A DNA stretch of 6,259 nucleotides from Deltaproteobacteria bacterium (lineage in GTDB: Bacteria > Desulfobacterota > Syntrophia > Syntrophales > UBA2210), in the NCBI GenBank assembly GCA_011056825.1, contig DSBH01000123.1, positions 1 to 6,259 on the forward strand, read 5' to 3'. Position numbers and translations under genes: made by a program. Of this stretch, positions 1 through 6,128 are shown one piece after another. A model generated the notes under the pieces. It was given only the letters and a program-made list of their open reading frames with translations. It was not told where the DNA came from and ran no database searches. How positions within the stretch are numbered: position 1 is the first letter of the stretch; each line of letters starts with the position of its first letter.

Positions 1-2013
1 CCCTCGGCGCTCGATCCCTACGGCGGCGCGCTCACGGGAATCGTGGGCGTCAACCGCGACCCCTTCGGCACCGGCAAGGGATCGAAGCTGATTTTCAATA
101 CCGACGTGTTCTGTTTTGCCGATCCTTTTTACGACCAGCCTTTGCCTGACCGGGTTCTTCACCCCCGGCGCATTTTCGAAGGTGTCCGGGAGGGCGTCGA
201 GCACGGGGGCAACAAGAGCGGCATTCCCACGGTAAACGGTTCCATTGTTTTTGACGACCGTTACCTGGGGAAACCCCTGGTCTTCTGCGGAACGGGAGGC
301 ATCATGCCCGCCCGCATCAACGGTGAACCGTCGCACGCCAAGGAAATTCTGCCGGGAGACCGGATCGTCATGGCGGGAGGTCGAATCGGCAAGGACGGCA
401 TTCACGGCGCCACGTTTTCGTCGGAAGAGCTGCATGAGGGATCGCCCGTCACGGCCGTCCAGATCGGCGATCCCATCACACAGAAAAAGATGACCGACTT
501 TCTGCTCGCGGCTCGTGACAGGAACTATTACCGTGCTATTACAGACAACGGCGCCGGCGGTCTCTCGTCGTCCGTGGGGGAAATGGCCGCTCTCTGCGGC
601 GGCTGTGAGCTCGATCTTTCAAAAGCGCCCCTCAAGTATCCCGGTCTTCAGCCCTGGGAGATCCTCCTTTCGGAAGCCCAGGAGCGGATGAGTCTCGCCG
701 TCCCGCCCGGAAAGATGGACGCGTTCATGACCCTGGCGGAACGCATGGGCGTCGAGGCAGCCGATCTGGGTGTTTTTACCGATTCAGGGATGTTCCACGT
801 TCGTTACGGTGAGCGTACCGTGGCGTATCTCGACATGACGTTCCTGCACGAAGGATTGCCGACACTGCATCTTTTGGCGAAATGGAATTCTCCACGTCAC
901 GAGGAACCCTCTTTCCCCGAGCCGGAGGATCTGGGCGGCGCCCTGCGGACACTGCTGTCCCGGCTCAACATCTGCAGCAAGGAATATGTCGTACGGCAGT
1001 ATGATCACGAAGTGCAGGGAGGAAGCGTGATCAAGCCGCTGGTGGGCGTCGCTGACGATGGCCCGAGTGACGCCGCCGTGCTTCGGCCGCTTCTGGATTC
1101 CTTCGAGGGAATCGTCGTGGCCAATGGAATCTGTCCCCGCTATGGCGACATCGACACGTACCACATGGCGGCCTGTTCAATCGACGAGGCGGTGCGCAAC
1201 GCCATCGCCGCGGGCGGTTCCCTGGACCGAATGGCCGGGATCGACAATTTCTGCTGGTGCGATCCCGTGGGGTCGACGAAAATACCGGACGGCGACTACA
1301 AGCTTGCGCAACTCGTCCGGGCGAACCGGGCGCTTTACGACTATACGACGCTTTACGGCGTTCCCTGTATTTCAGGCAAGGACAGTATGAAAAACGATTA
1401 TGTCGCCGGAGGGACCAGGATATCCATTCCACCGACGCTGCTTTTTTCCGTTCTCGGGAAAATAGACGATGTGCGCCGGGCTGTCACCATGGACGCAAAG
1501 CGGGCGGGCGACCTGGTCTATATTCTCGGCGGGACCCGGAACGAACTGGGAGGATCGGAATGGTTCGCCCTGCGCGGTTACGTCGGGAACGATGTCCCCA
1601 TGGTCAGGGGTGAAGAGGCGAAAATCCTCTATGAAGCCCTGAGCGATGCCGTTTCAAGAGGCCTGGTGGCGTCCTGCCATGATTGTTCGGACGGCGGCCT
1701 CGGTGTCGCCCTGGCCGAGACCGCATTTGCGGGAGGATTCGGCATGGAAATCGATCTTCGTTCGGTTCCCGGCGATGATTTTTCCCGCAATGATTATCTG
1801 CTTTTCTCGGAATCGCAGAGCCGGTTCGTTGTTACTATCAGGGAGAGTGATCATGAGGCTTTCCGGTCGATCATGAGGGAGACTTGCTGTGCCCTGATCG
1901 GCCGTGTCACGAATGACGGGCTGCTGGTAATCCGCGGTCTCGACGGGAACGAGGTGGTTGAGGAATCCATCGACGACTTGAAAAAGGCCTGGAAACAACC
2001 GCTGGCCTTTTAG
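1..2013 (+). CDS. purL: Phosphoribosylformylglycinamidine synthase, large (synthetase) subunit PurL, 5'-truncated by window edge
   Basis: FGAM synthase large subunit, cytoplasmic, fourth step of de novo purine synthesis: FGAR + ATP + ammonia gives FGAM. The frame is open from base 1 through an in-frame GTG at 43, so that GTG is internal and the N-terminus lies outside. The first codons read PSALDPYGGALTG, matching the PurL motif NHPSA-EPYxGAATG, so the conserved His is probably just beyond the edge. Counting residues from base 1, family motifs are DNGAGGLSSSVGEMA (D182), SEAQERM (224-230), YDHEVQGGS, YGVPCISGKDSMKND (452-466), DCSDGGLG (561-568) and SESQSRF (603-609). They cover the rest of the first AIR-synthase-like half and the whole second half. 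The protein stops soon after the last motif, so it has no C-terminal glutaminase domain; that activity comes from the adjacent purQ. Residues seen: 670. The missing part is at least about 90 residues, and more if a PurS-like domain is fused at the N-terminus, which cannot be judged here. Confidence 0.97.
   Translation, partial: PSALDPYGGALTGIVGVNRDPFGTGKGSKLIFNTDVFCFADPFYDQPLPDRVLHPRRIFEGVREGVEHGGNKSGIPTVNGSIVFDDRYLGKPLVFCGTGGIMPARINGEPSHAKEILPGDRIVMAGGRIGKDGIHGATFSSEELHEGSPVTAVQIGDPITQKKMTDFLLAARDRNYYRAITDNGAGGLSSSVGEMAALCGGCELDLSKAPLKYPGLQPWEILLSEAQERMSLAVPPGKMDAFMTLAERMGVEAADLGVFTDSGMFHVRYGERTVAYLDMTFLHEGLPTLHLLAKWNSPRHEEPSFPEPEDLGGALRTLLSRLNICSKEYVVRQYDHEVQGGSVIKPLVGVADDGPSDAAVLRPLLDSFEGIVVANGICPRYGDIDTYHMAACSIDEAVRNAIAAGGSLDRMAGIDNFCWCDPVGSTKIPDGDYKLAQLVRANRALYDYTTLYGVPCISGKDSMKNDYVAGGTRISIPPTLLFSVLGKIDDVRRAVTMDAKRAGDLVYILGGTRNELGGSEWFALRGYVGNDVPMVRGEEAKILYEALSDAVSRGLVASCHDCSDGGLGVALAETAFAGGFGMEIDLRSVPGDDFSRNDYLLFSESQSRFVVTIRESDHEAFRSIMRETCCALIGRVTNDGLLVIRGLDGNEVVEESIDDLKKAWKQPLAF
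1982..2011 (+). repeat. 8-bp perfect inverted repeat at the 3' end of purL
   Basis: AAAAGGCC at 1982-1989 is mirrored by GGCCTTTT at 2004-2011, with a 14-nt loop. The right arm ends in the first base of the purL stop codon. The arrangement resembles a small intrinsic terminator whose T-run is part of the stem, but only four of the eight pairs are G-C and no longer T-tract follows. It could be a partial terminator or attenuator between purL and purQ, an mRNA-processing site, or chance. The repeat is seen directly; its role is inference. Confidence 0.35.
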
Positions 2014-2055
2014 GGCCGCGGGAAACGAGGCGGTGGAGCGCTCGCGGACCAACAA

Positions 2056-2072
2056 GGAACCGGCTTGGTTCC
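2056..2072 (+). promoter_or_regulatory. 6-bp hairpin in the purQ leader
   Basis: GGAACC at 2056-2061 pairs perfectly with GGTTCC at 2067-2072 around a 5-nt loop. It lies 16 nt before the chosen purQ ATG at 2089. The left arm contains most of an AAGGAA Shine-Dalgarno-like element (2054-2059), which would otherwise serve an in-frame TTG at 2065; that TTG itself straddles the loop and right arm. The hairpin therefore argues against the TTG start or could modulate translation. The sequence is certain and the function is inferred. Confidence 0.3.
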
Positions 2073-2088
2073 ACGGAAACAGTTCATT

Positions 2089-2913
2089 ATGAAAAAGCGT
2101 GTACGATCAATAGTTTTGACGGGATACGGAACAAACTGCGAGATGGAATCGGCTCACGCGTGCCGCCTCGCGGGATCCGACGACGTTGACATCGTTCATA
2201 TCAGCGAATTGCTCTACGGCGATCGGCGACTGGATGACTATGATTTTCTCAACCTTCCCGGTGGTTTTCTCGACGGTGACGACCTGGGAGCAGCAAAGGC
2301 GGGCGCCAACAGGATCATTCACGCCGTCGTGAACGATAGCGGGGAACGTCTCCTGGAACAGATGCTTCGATTTATAGACCGGGGAGGACTGATACTCGGC
2401 GTCTGCAACGGGTTTCAGCTCATGGTCAAGCTGGGCCTGCTGCCCGGCTTCGACGGGTCTTATGACCGGCAGGCGGCGACCCTTACTTTCAATGATTCTG
2501 GTCGGTTCGAGGACCGATGGGTGTATCTCGCGGTCAATCAAAACACGCCGTGTGTTTTTACCCGCGGGCTGAAAAAAATGTATCTGCCCGTGCGGCACGG
2601 CGAGGGGAAGTTCGTGCCAGCCGACGAAGGCGTCATGGAAAAACTCAACCGCGGGGAGCAGGTGGTCATGCGGTACAGCGACGCAAGCTGCGAAAAGGCG
2701 CTCATGACGTACCCTGAAAATCCCAACGGATCTCTCGAAGCCGTGGCCGGTATCTGCGATGAAACAGGACGGCTGTTCGGCCTCATGCCCCACCCGGAAG
2801 CCTATCTGCACCGGGTGAACCATCCCCGCTGGACGCGGGAAGAACTGCCCGAAGAAGGCGCCGGTGTGTCATTGTTCCGGAATGCCGTGGAATATATTCG
2901 CCACGAATTGTAG
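2089..2913 (+). CDS. purQ: Phosphoribosylformylglycinamidine synthase, glutaminase subunit PurQ
   Basis: Class I glutamine amidotransferase subunit of FGAM synthase. It hydrolyses glutamine and passes ammonia to PurL. The 274-residue product begins with a beta strand and the TGYGTNCE segment, equivalent to LPGSNCD of other PurQ proteins. It then has LPGGFLDGDD near residues 56-65, the nucleophile elbow LGVCNGFQ with Cys106, an HGEGKF segment, and the catalytic pair in MPHPE (His235, Glu237). All three members of the Cys-His-Glu triad are present. It is longer than the roughly 227-residue Bacillus form; part of the excess is a tail after MPHPE containing YLHRVNHPRWTREE. An in-frame TTG at 2065 would add eight residues, but ATG at 2089 fits the family N-terminus better and the TTG sits in a hairpin. 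A weak GGAA lies 10 nt before the ATG. The gene follows purL by 75 nt on the same strand, consistent with a purLQ operon supplying both subunits. Confidence 0.95.
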   Translation: MKKRVRSIVLTGYGTNCEMESAHACRLAGSDDVDIVHISELLYGDRRLDDYDFLNLPGGFLDGDDLGAAKAGANRIIHAVVNDSGERLLEQMLRFIDRGGLILGVCNGFQLMVKLGLLPGFDGSYDRQAATLTFNDSGRFEDRWVYLAVNQNTPCVFTRGLKKMYLPVRHGEGKFVPADEGVMEKLNRGEQVVMRYSDASCEKALMTYPENPNGSLEAVAGICDETGRLFGLMPHPEAYLHRVNHPRWTREELPEEGAGVSLFRNAVEYIRHEL

Positions 2914-2943
2914 GGAGCAAAAAAGCGGTACTGCAGACTGCGA

Positions 2944-2955
2944 TGCCGATCGGCA
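2944..2955. repeat. 12-bp perfect palindrome downstream of purQ
   Basis: TGCCGATCGGCA is a perfect palindrome in the 134-nt gap between purQ and the synthetase alpha gene. It has no spacer, so it would make a poor RNA hairpin but could be a dimeric-protein site. No operator family is recognised and chance is possible. Confidence 0.3.
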
Positions 2956-2981
2956 AGAAAGCGGTTGCAACTGCCGTCGTA

Positions 2982-3010
2982 TTCGGGTACTGAAACAAGG
3001 CATACCCGAA
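2982..3010 (+). repeat. 8-bp inverted repeat in the leader of the acyl-CoA synthetase operon
   Basis: TTCGGGTA at 2982-2989 is perfectly complementary to TACCCGAA at 3003-3010, with a 13-nt loop. It lies 37 nt before the GTG start of the alpha gene. No T-run follows, so it is not a typical intrinsic terminator. It could be a leader structure or an operator made of two half sites. The surrounding gap (2914-3047) contains no convincing gene and no strong sigma-70 promoter; the nearest fit, TTGCAA at 2965, lacks a good -10 element. Confidence 0.35.
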
Positions 3011-3037
3011 GGATCGGGGGGAGGCGCTTAAAAAGCC

Positions 3038-3043
3038 GGAGGA
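3038..3043 (+). promoter_or_regulatory. Ribosome binding site supporting the GTG start of the alpha subunit
   Basis: GGAGGA lies four bases before GTG at 3048. The reading frame has a stop at 2991-2993 and no ATG, GTG or TTG between that stop and 3048, so this GTG is the first possible start. An ATG at 3043 overlaps the element but is in another frame. Confidence 0.7.
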
Positions 3044-3047
3044 TGCC

Positions 3048-4514
3048 GTGCACAGTAAAATTGATCTGGACAAGCTTTTCAACCCCCGCAGCATTGCTTT
3101 CATAGGGGCTTCTGAGAACCCCTTCAAGTGGGGATTCATCATTGTGCTGAATATCCTGAAGGGGCAGTTCCGGGGAACGCTCTATCCCGTCAACCCGAAT
3201 ATGACATCGCTGCTGGGCATCCCCTGTTATCCCTCGGTGAAGGCTGTCCCCGGCTCTGTCGATCTGGCTGTCATTACAACGCCGGCGAAAACCGTTCCGG
3301 CGATCATCGACGAGTGCGGTGAGAAAGGCGTGGCGAACGTCGTCGTCATCAGCTCCGATTTCAGTGAGACAGGCCCTGAAGGGGCGCGGCTGGAAAAGGA
3401 CCTGGTGAACCGGGCGCGACGGTATAACATGCACATCGTCGGTCCCAACACCATGGGGCTGTACAGCGCGGGTCCCCGGCTCAACGCGCTGATGCCCCCA
3501 GTGGCTCCCCTCGACGGCGGTCTTTCCATGTTTTCGCAAAGCGGGAACGTGGGCGTCCAGATGCTCTGCTGGGGAAACAATAAGGGGCTGGGTTTTGAAA
3601 AATTCGTCAGCAGCGGCAACGAGGCCGACCTTACGTGCGGGGATTACCTGGCCTATTTCGGCGATGATGAAGCGACAAAAGTTGTTCTGGCGTACATGGA
3701 AGGCATCAATCCCGAATCGAATCTGCTGGACGTGGCGCGCGGCGTCTGCCGCAGGAAGCCGGTACTTATTTTCAAGGGCGGCAGGACCGATACGGGAGGG
3801 AAAGCGGCGGCGTCGCACAGCGGCGCCATGGCGGTGTCGTCGCGTCTGCTCAGGGCCGCCTTCCGCCAGGCCGGCATAATCGAAATAGAAGACAGCCAGG
3901 GGCTCATGGACGCCGCCAAGGCATTTTCCACGTATCCCGTTCCGCAGGGGAACAGGGTGGGCATTCTTACACGGGGCGGCGGTTGGGGCGTCATCACCGC
4001 CGATATCTGCGAAGAACAGGGACTTGTCGTTCCGCCGCTTCCCGATGAACTGATGCAGAGGTTCAACAAGATTCTTCCCCCCTTCTGGAGCCACGGCAAC
4101 CCCGTGGACATGGCGGCGAACATCCTGCTTGAACCGTTTATGGAATGTATGGAGATTCTCGCGGAATGGGACGGGGTTGATTCCGTCATCGCCCTGGGAG
4201 GATCCATTCAAGGTGTTTTTGATTTCGACGCAAAGGTTGAGGGCACGAAAGAACTCAAGGAAACCGTTGTCCTGGCGCGCGAGGTGGCGCGGGAATATAC
4301 CACGCAGCACGACGTCGTCCTGGATCACACAAAAGACCTGGTTGACAGGACGGGGAAACCGGTCATAACCGTGACGCTGGGAGATTATGACGGTTTCAAA
4401 TCCGACCTGAGGGATCACGGCGTTGTGTCTTATGCCACGCCCGAGCGGGCGGTGAGGGCGCTGAAACGGATGGTTGATTACCGGCGGTTTCTCGATTCGC
4501 CGGTTGAACTTTAA
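3048..4514 (+). CDS. acdA: ADP-forming acetyl/acyl-CoA synthetase (acetate-CoA ligase), alpha subunit
   Basis: Alpha subunit of the NDP-forming acyl-CoA synthetase family, related to succinyl-CoA synthetase. With the beta subunit it converts acyl-CoA + ADP + Pi to acid + CoA + ATP, reversibly, in the cytoplasm. The 488-residue protein starts with a CoA-binding Rossmann domain (SIAFIGASENPFKWG, residues 15-29; YPVNPN 46-51). A succinyl-CoA-ligase-like domain follows, with GPNTMG (132-137), SQSG (163-166), SGNEAD (189-194), the activating Glu218 in YMEGI, and the phosphorylated His257 in ASHSGAMA. A third domain carries GILTRGGGWGVITAD and a GNPVDM segment. Glu218 and His257 match by number the catalytic residues described for Pyrococcus furiosus ACD alpha, which is strong support. 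GPNTMG has Thr where many relatives have Cys. The beta gene follows after 29 nt, so the two are almost certainly co-transcribed. The acyl substrate (acetate, branched-chain or aryl acid) cannot be read from the sequence. Confidence 0.95.
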   Translation: MHSKIDLDKLFNPRSIAFIGASENPFKWGFIIVLNILKGQFRGTLYPVNPNMTSLLGIPCYPSVKAVPGSVDLAVITTPAKTVPAIIDECGEKGVANVVVISSDFSETGPEGARLEKDLVNRARRYNMHIVGPNTMGLYSAGPRLNALMPPVAPLDGGLSMFSQSGNVGVQMLCWGNNKGLGFEKFVSSGNEADLTCGDYLAYFGDDEATKVVLAYMEGINPESNLLDVARGVCRRKPVLIFKGGRTDTGGKAAASHSGAMAVSSRLLRAAFRQAGIIEIEDSQGLMDAAKAFSTYPVPQGNRVGILTRGGGWGVITADICEEQGLVVPPLPDELMQRFNKILPPFWSHGNPVDMAANILLEPFMECMEILAEWDGVDSVIALGGSIQGVFDFDAKVEGTKELKETVVLAREVAREYTTQHDVVLDHTKDLVDRTGKPVITVTLGDYDGFKSDLRDHGVVSYATPERAVRALKRMVDYRRFLDSPVEL

Positions 4515-4526
4515 TACTATTACGAT

Positions 4527-4532
4527 AAGGAG
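4527..4532 (+). promoter_or_regulatory. Ribosome binding site of the beta subunit gene
   Basis: AAGGAG lies 11 nt before the ATG at 4544 in the 29-nt alpha-beta gap. The spacing is a little long. A closer ATG at 4533 opens only a three-codon frame (ATG GAA CAC TGA) whose stop overlaps the beta ATG as TGATG. Confidence 0.65.
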
Positions 4533-4543
4533 ATGGAACACTG

Positions 4544-5221
4544 ATGAACATCCTCGAAGAAGCATTGAAAAGGGGCGAGAAAACGCTTTCCGAGCATGAT
4601 TCGAAGCTTTTTCTCGCGGAATACGGCATTCCGGTAACGAAGGAACAGGTGGCGGTCGACGAGGACGAAGCTGCTAAAATCGCTGGGGAAATGGGATATC
4701 CCGTCGTGCTCAAGGGTTCCGGTTCCGAGTTGGCTCACAAGACGGAAATGAACCTGATCGCCCTTGATCTGCGTACCGAGCAGGAAGTGCGCGATGCCTT
4801 CAAACGACTCACGGGACATTCGGAAACACCGGTGAAAGAAGTGCTGGTCCAGCAGATGGTAAAAGGCGACCGTGAACTGGTCGCGGGATTGACCCGCGAT
4901 CCCCAGTTCGGTCCCTGCGTCATGTTCGGACTCGGAGGAATTTTCACGGAAGTGCTGGAAGACGTTTCGTTCCGCGTGGCGCCTCTTTCACGCTGGGACG
5001 CCCATGACATGATGGAAGATATTCGCGCGAAAAAAATACTGAATGCCTTTCGCGGGAAACCGGCCGTTGACCGGGAGAAACTGGCGGACATTCTCGTCGC
5101 CATCGGGAAAATCGGGCTTGATTTCGACTCGGTGAAAGAAATCGACATCAACCCCCTCAAGGTGCTCGACGGCATGCCTGTCGCCGTCGACGCACTGGTA
5201 GTGCTTGACGACGGGAAATAG
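4544..5221 (+). CDS. acdB: ADP-forming acetyl/acyl-CoA synthetase, beta subunit (ATP-grasp)
   Basis: Beta subunit of the ADP-forming acyl-CoA synthetase. It binds the nucleotide and exchanges phosphate with the alpha-subunit histidine. The 225 residues match the short separate beta subunit of archaeal enzymes (about 230) rather than the alpha-beta fusion found in many bacteria. It opens with a helix and LAEYGIPVT (24-32), then the ATP-grasp fold: VVLKGSG (54-60, Lys57 likely nucleotide-binding), His65 in ELAHKTE aligned to the second catalytic histidine of the family (His71 in Pyrococcus), VQQMVKGDRELVAG (102-115), the glycine-rich FGLGGIFTE (128-136), and EIDINPL (199-205) with Asp201 aligned to the family's catalytic Asp. 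After His65 the usual HK(T/S)D-GGV continues as HKTEMNL, losing the glycine pair. Together with the upstream alpha gene, every catalytic residue is present, so the enzyme is probably active. Confidence 0.95.
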   Translation: MNILEEALKRGEKTLSEHDSKLFLAEYGIPVTKEQVAVDEDEAAKIAGEMGYPVVLKGSGSELAHKTEMNLIALDLRTEQEVRDAFKRLTGHSETPVKEVLVQQMVKGDRELVAGLTRDPQFGPCVMFGLGGIFTEVLEDVSFRVAPLSRWDAHDMMEDIRAKKILNAFRGKPAVDREKLADILVAIGKIGLDFDSVKEIDINPLKVLDGMPVAVDALVVLDDGK

Positions 5222-5289
5222 GGACGGCCTTCGCCCCGGAGTCGTTCATTACGGTTCGCGTTGTCCCGCAGGGGGATCGGGGCACTGTC

Positions 5290-6063
5290 ATGAACATTCA
5301 CCTGCTCGTGGTAGACGGGCTCAATTTTGTTCGACGCATGTACGCGGCACAGCCCGGCGAAGAAGGTCCGAATCGTGTCGCCGGCGCCCTGTCGGCGAGT
5401 CTTCAATCGCTTGCCAGGGCAATTCGTGAAGCCGGTCCGACGCACGCCGTCGTGGTTTTCGACGGCGAAGGACGGGGATGGAGGCACGAACTCTATCCCG
5501 ATTACAAGGCGGGACGCGATCCCATGCCCCGGCATCTTGCCGACGGGTTACCGGAATTAAGGACTGCCTTTTTCGATGAAGCCGGAGTAGGAAACATACT
5601 CATCGAGCGGGTGGAAGCGGACGATATCATCGCCACTCTTGCCGACGGTATCGCCCAGCGCGGCGGCCGGGTCACCATTCTTTCAACGGACAAAATTTTT
5701 ATTCAGTTGCTTTCGGACAGGATTACCCTGCGCGATCACTTTTCCCGGCGGGATATCGACAGCGATACGGTAAAGACAAAATACGGCGTGGAACCGGAAC
5801 GGTTCGTCGATCTCCTTGCCCTGGCGGGCGATCCGACGAACAATATTCCCGGCGTTCCGTCCGTGGGCCTGAAAACGGCCGCGCGTCTCATCGCCGAGAT
5901 CGGCCCACTGGACGACATACTGGCAGTCGCCCACACCATCCCCGGCAGGACAGGGGAAACAATATGTCGTCATGCCGACGCGGCGCGTCTTGCCCGCAGG
6001 CTGGCGAGGCTTCGAACGGACCTGTCGCTGGGTGTTAATCTCAGGTCGTTCCGGCTCGAGTGA
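5290..6063 (+). CDS. xni: Xni/ExoIX-like flap endonuclease (stand-alone 5'-3' exonuclease domain)
   Basis: A 257-residue stand-alone homologue of the PolA 5'-nuclease domain, closest by eye to E. coli Xni (ExoIX, 251 residues): IHLLVVDGLNFVRR, PTHAVVVFD, GWRHELYPDYKAGRDPMP, EADD, ILSTDK and ARLRTDL recur in the same order. Such enzymes bind branched DNA and trim 5' flaps, with a presumed role in replication and repair. Metal-binding acids are Asp9, Asp58, Glu109, Asp111, Asp112, Asp134 and Asp181. The second Asp of the DKD motif is Ile136, and the second Asp of GDxSDN is Asn184, so two of the nine classical carboxylates are absent. Lys73 and Arg76 of the arch motif YKAGR are kept. A helix-three-turn-helix segment (IPGVPSVGLKTA, 186-197) is intact. 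The start gives the family N-terminus; a weak GGGG lies 7 nt upstream. It follows acdB by 68 nt with no evident functional link. A separate 5'-nuclease of PolA cannot be excluded, but no polymerase domain follows. Confidence 0.88.
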   Translation: MNIHLLVVDGLNFVRRMYAAQPGEEGPNRVAGALSASLQSLARAIREAGPTHAVVVFDGEGRGWRHELYPDYKAGRDPMPRHLADGLPELRTAFFDEAGVGNILIERVEADDIIATLADGIAQRGGRVTILSTDKIFIQLLSDRITLRDHFSRRDIDSDTVKTKYGVEPERFVDLLALAGDPTNNIPGVPSVGLKTAARLIAEIGPLDDILAVAHTIPGRTGETICRHADAARLARRLARLRTDLSLGVNLRSFRLE

Positions 6064-6067
6064 TAAC

Positions 6068-6082
6068 GCCGGTTACCGGTTT
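6068..6082 (+). terminator. Weak candidate terminator downstream of the Xni gene
   Basis: Directly after the stop codon (6061-6063), CCGG at 6069-6072 can pair with CCGG at 6076-6079 over a TTA loop, with a G-T pair outside, followed by only three T (6080-6082) and then a looser pyrimidine-rich stretch. The stem is very short. The position between two convergent genes (gap 6064-6128) is where a terminator is expected, but the structure is marginal. Confidence 0.2.
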
Positions 6083-6128
6083 CCGCACTATTCTTTTCGC
6101 AGAGATCCGTTAAAAAAGTTGAAAATAA

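Noticed and set aside
43..45. GTG as the start of purL
   Set aside because: The frame and PurL homology continue upstream to base 1, so it is an internal valine codon.
2065..2067. TTG as the start of purQ
   Set aside because: It adds eight residues not expected at the family N-terminus and lies in a hairpin; ATG at 2089 is better.
2107..2823. 238-codon minus-strand frame opposite purQ
   Set aside because: Purely antisense to a gene with an intact catalytic triad; no family resemblance in its translation.
2965..2993. Sigma-70 promoter (TTGCAA, then TACTGA 17 nt later)
   Set aside because: The -10 match is poor and nothing else supports it.
2802..4565. 587-codon open frame on the minus strand opposite the alpha gene
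   Set aside because: It runs antisense through the whole, clearly real acdA gene and into purQ. Its translation has no recognisable domain and looks like the reverse shadow of GC-biased codons.
5221..5267. GGGAC/GTCCC inverted repeat between acdB and the Xni gene
   Set aside because: Five base pairs separated by a 37-nt loop are readily expected by chance.
4735..5535. 266-codon minus-strand frame opposite acdB and the start of the Xni gene
   Set aside because: Low-complexity Ser/Arg-rich translation typical of an antisense shadow.
6101..6125. T-tract on the minus strand (opposite the A-run at 6112-6117) as a terminator for the hydrolase gene
   Set aside because: No GC-rich stem precedes it on the minus strand.
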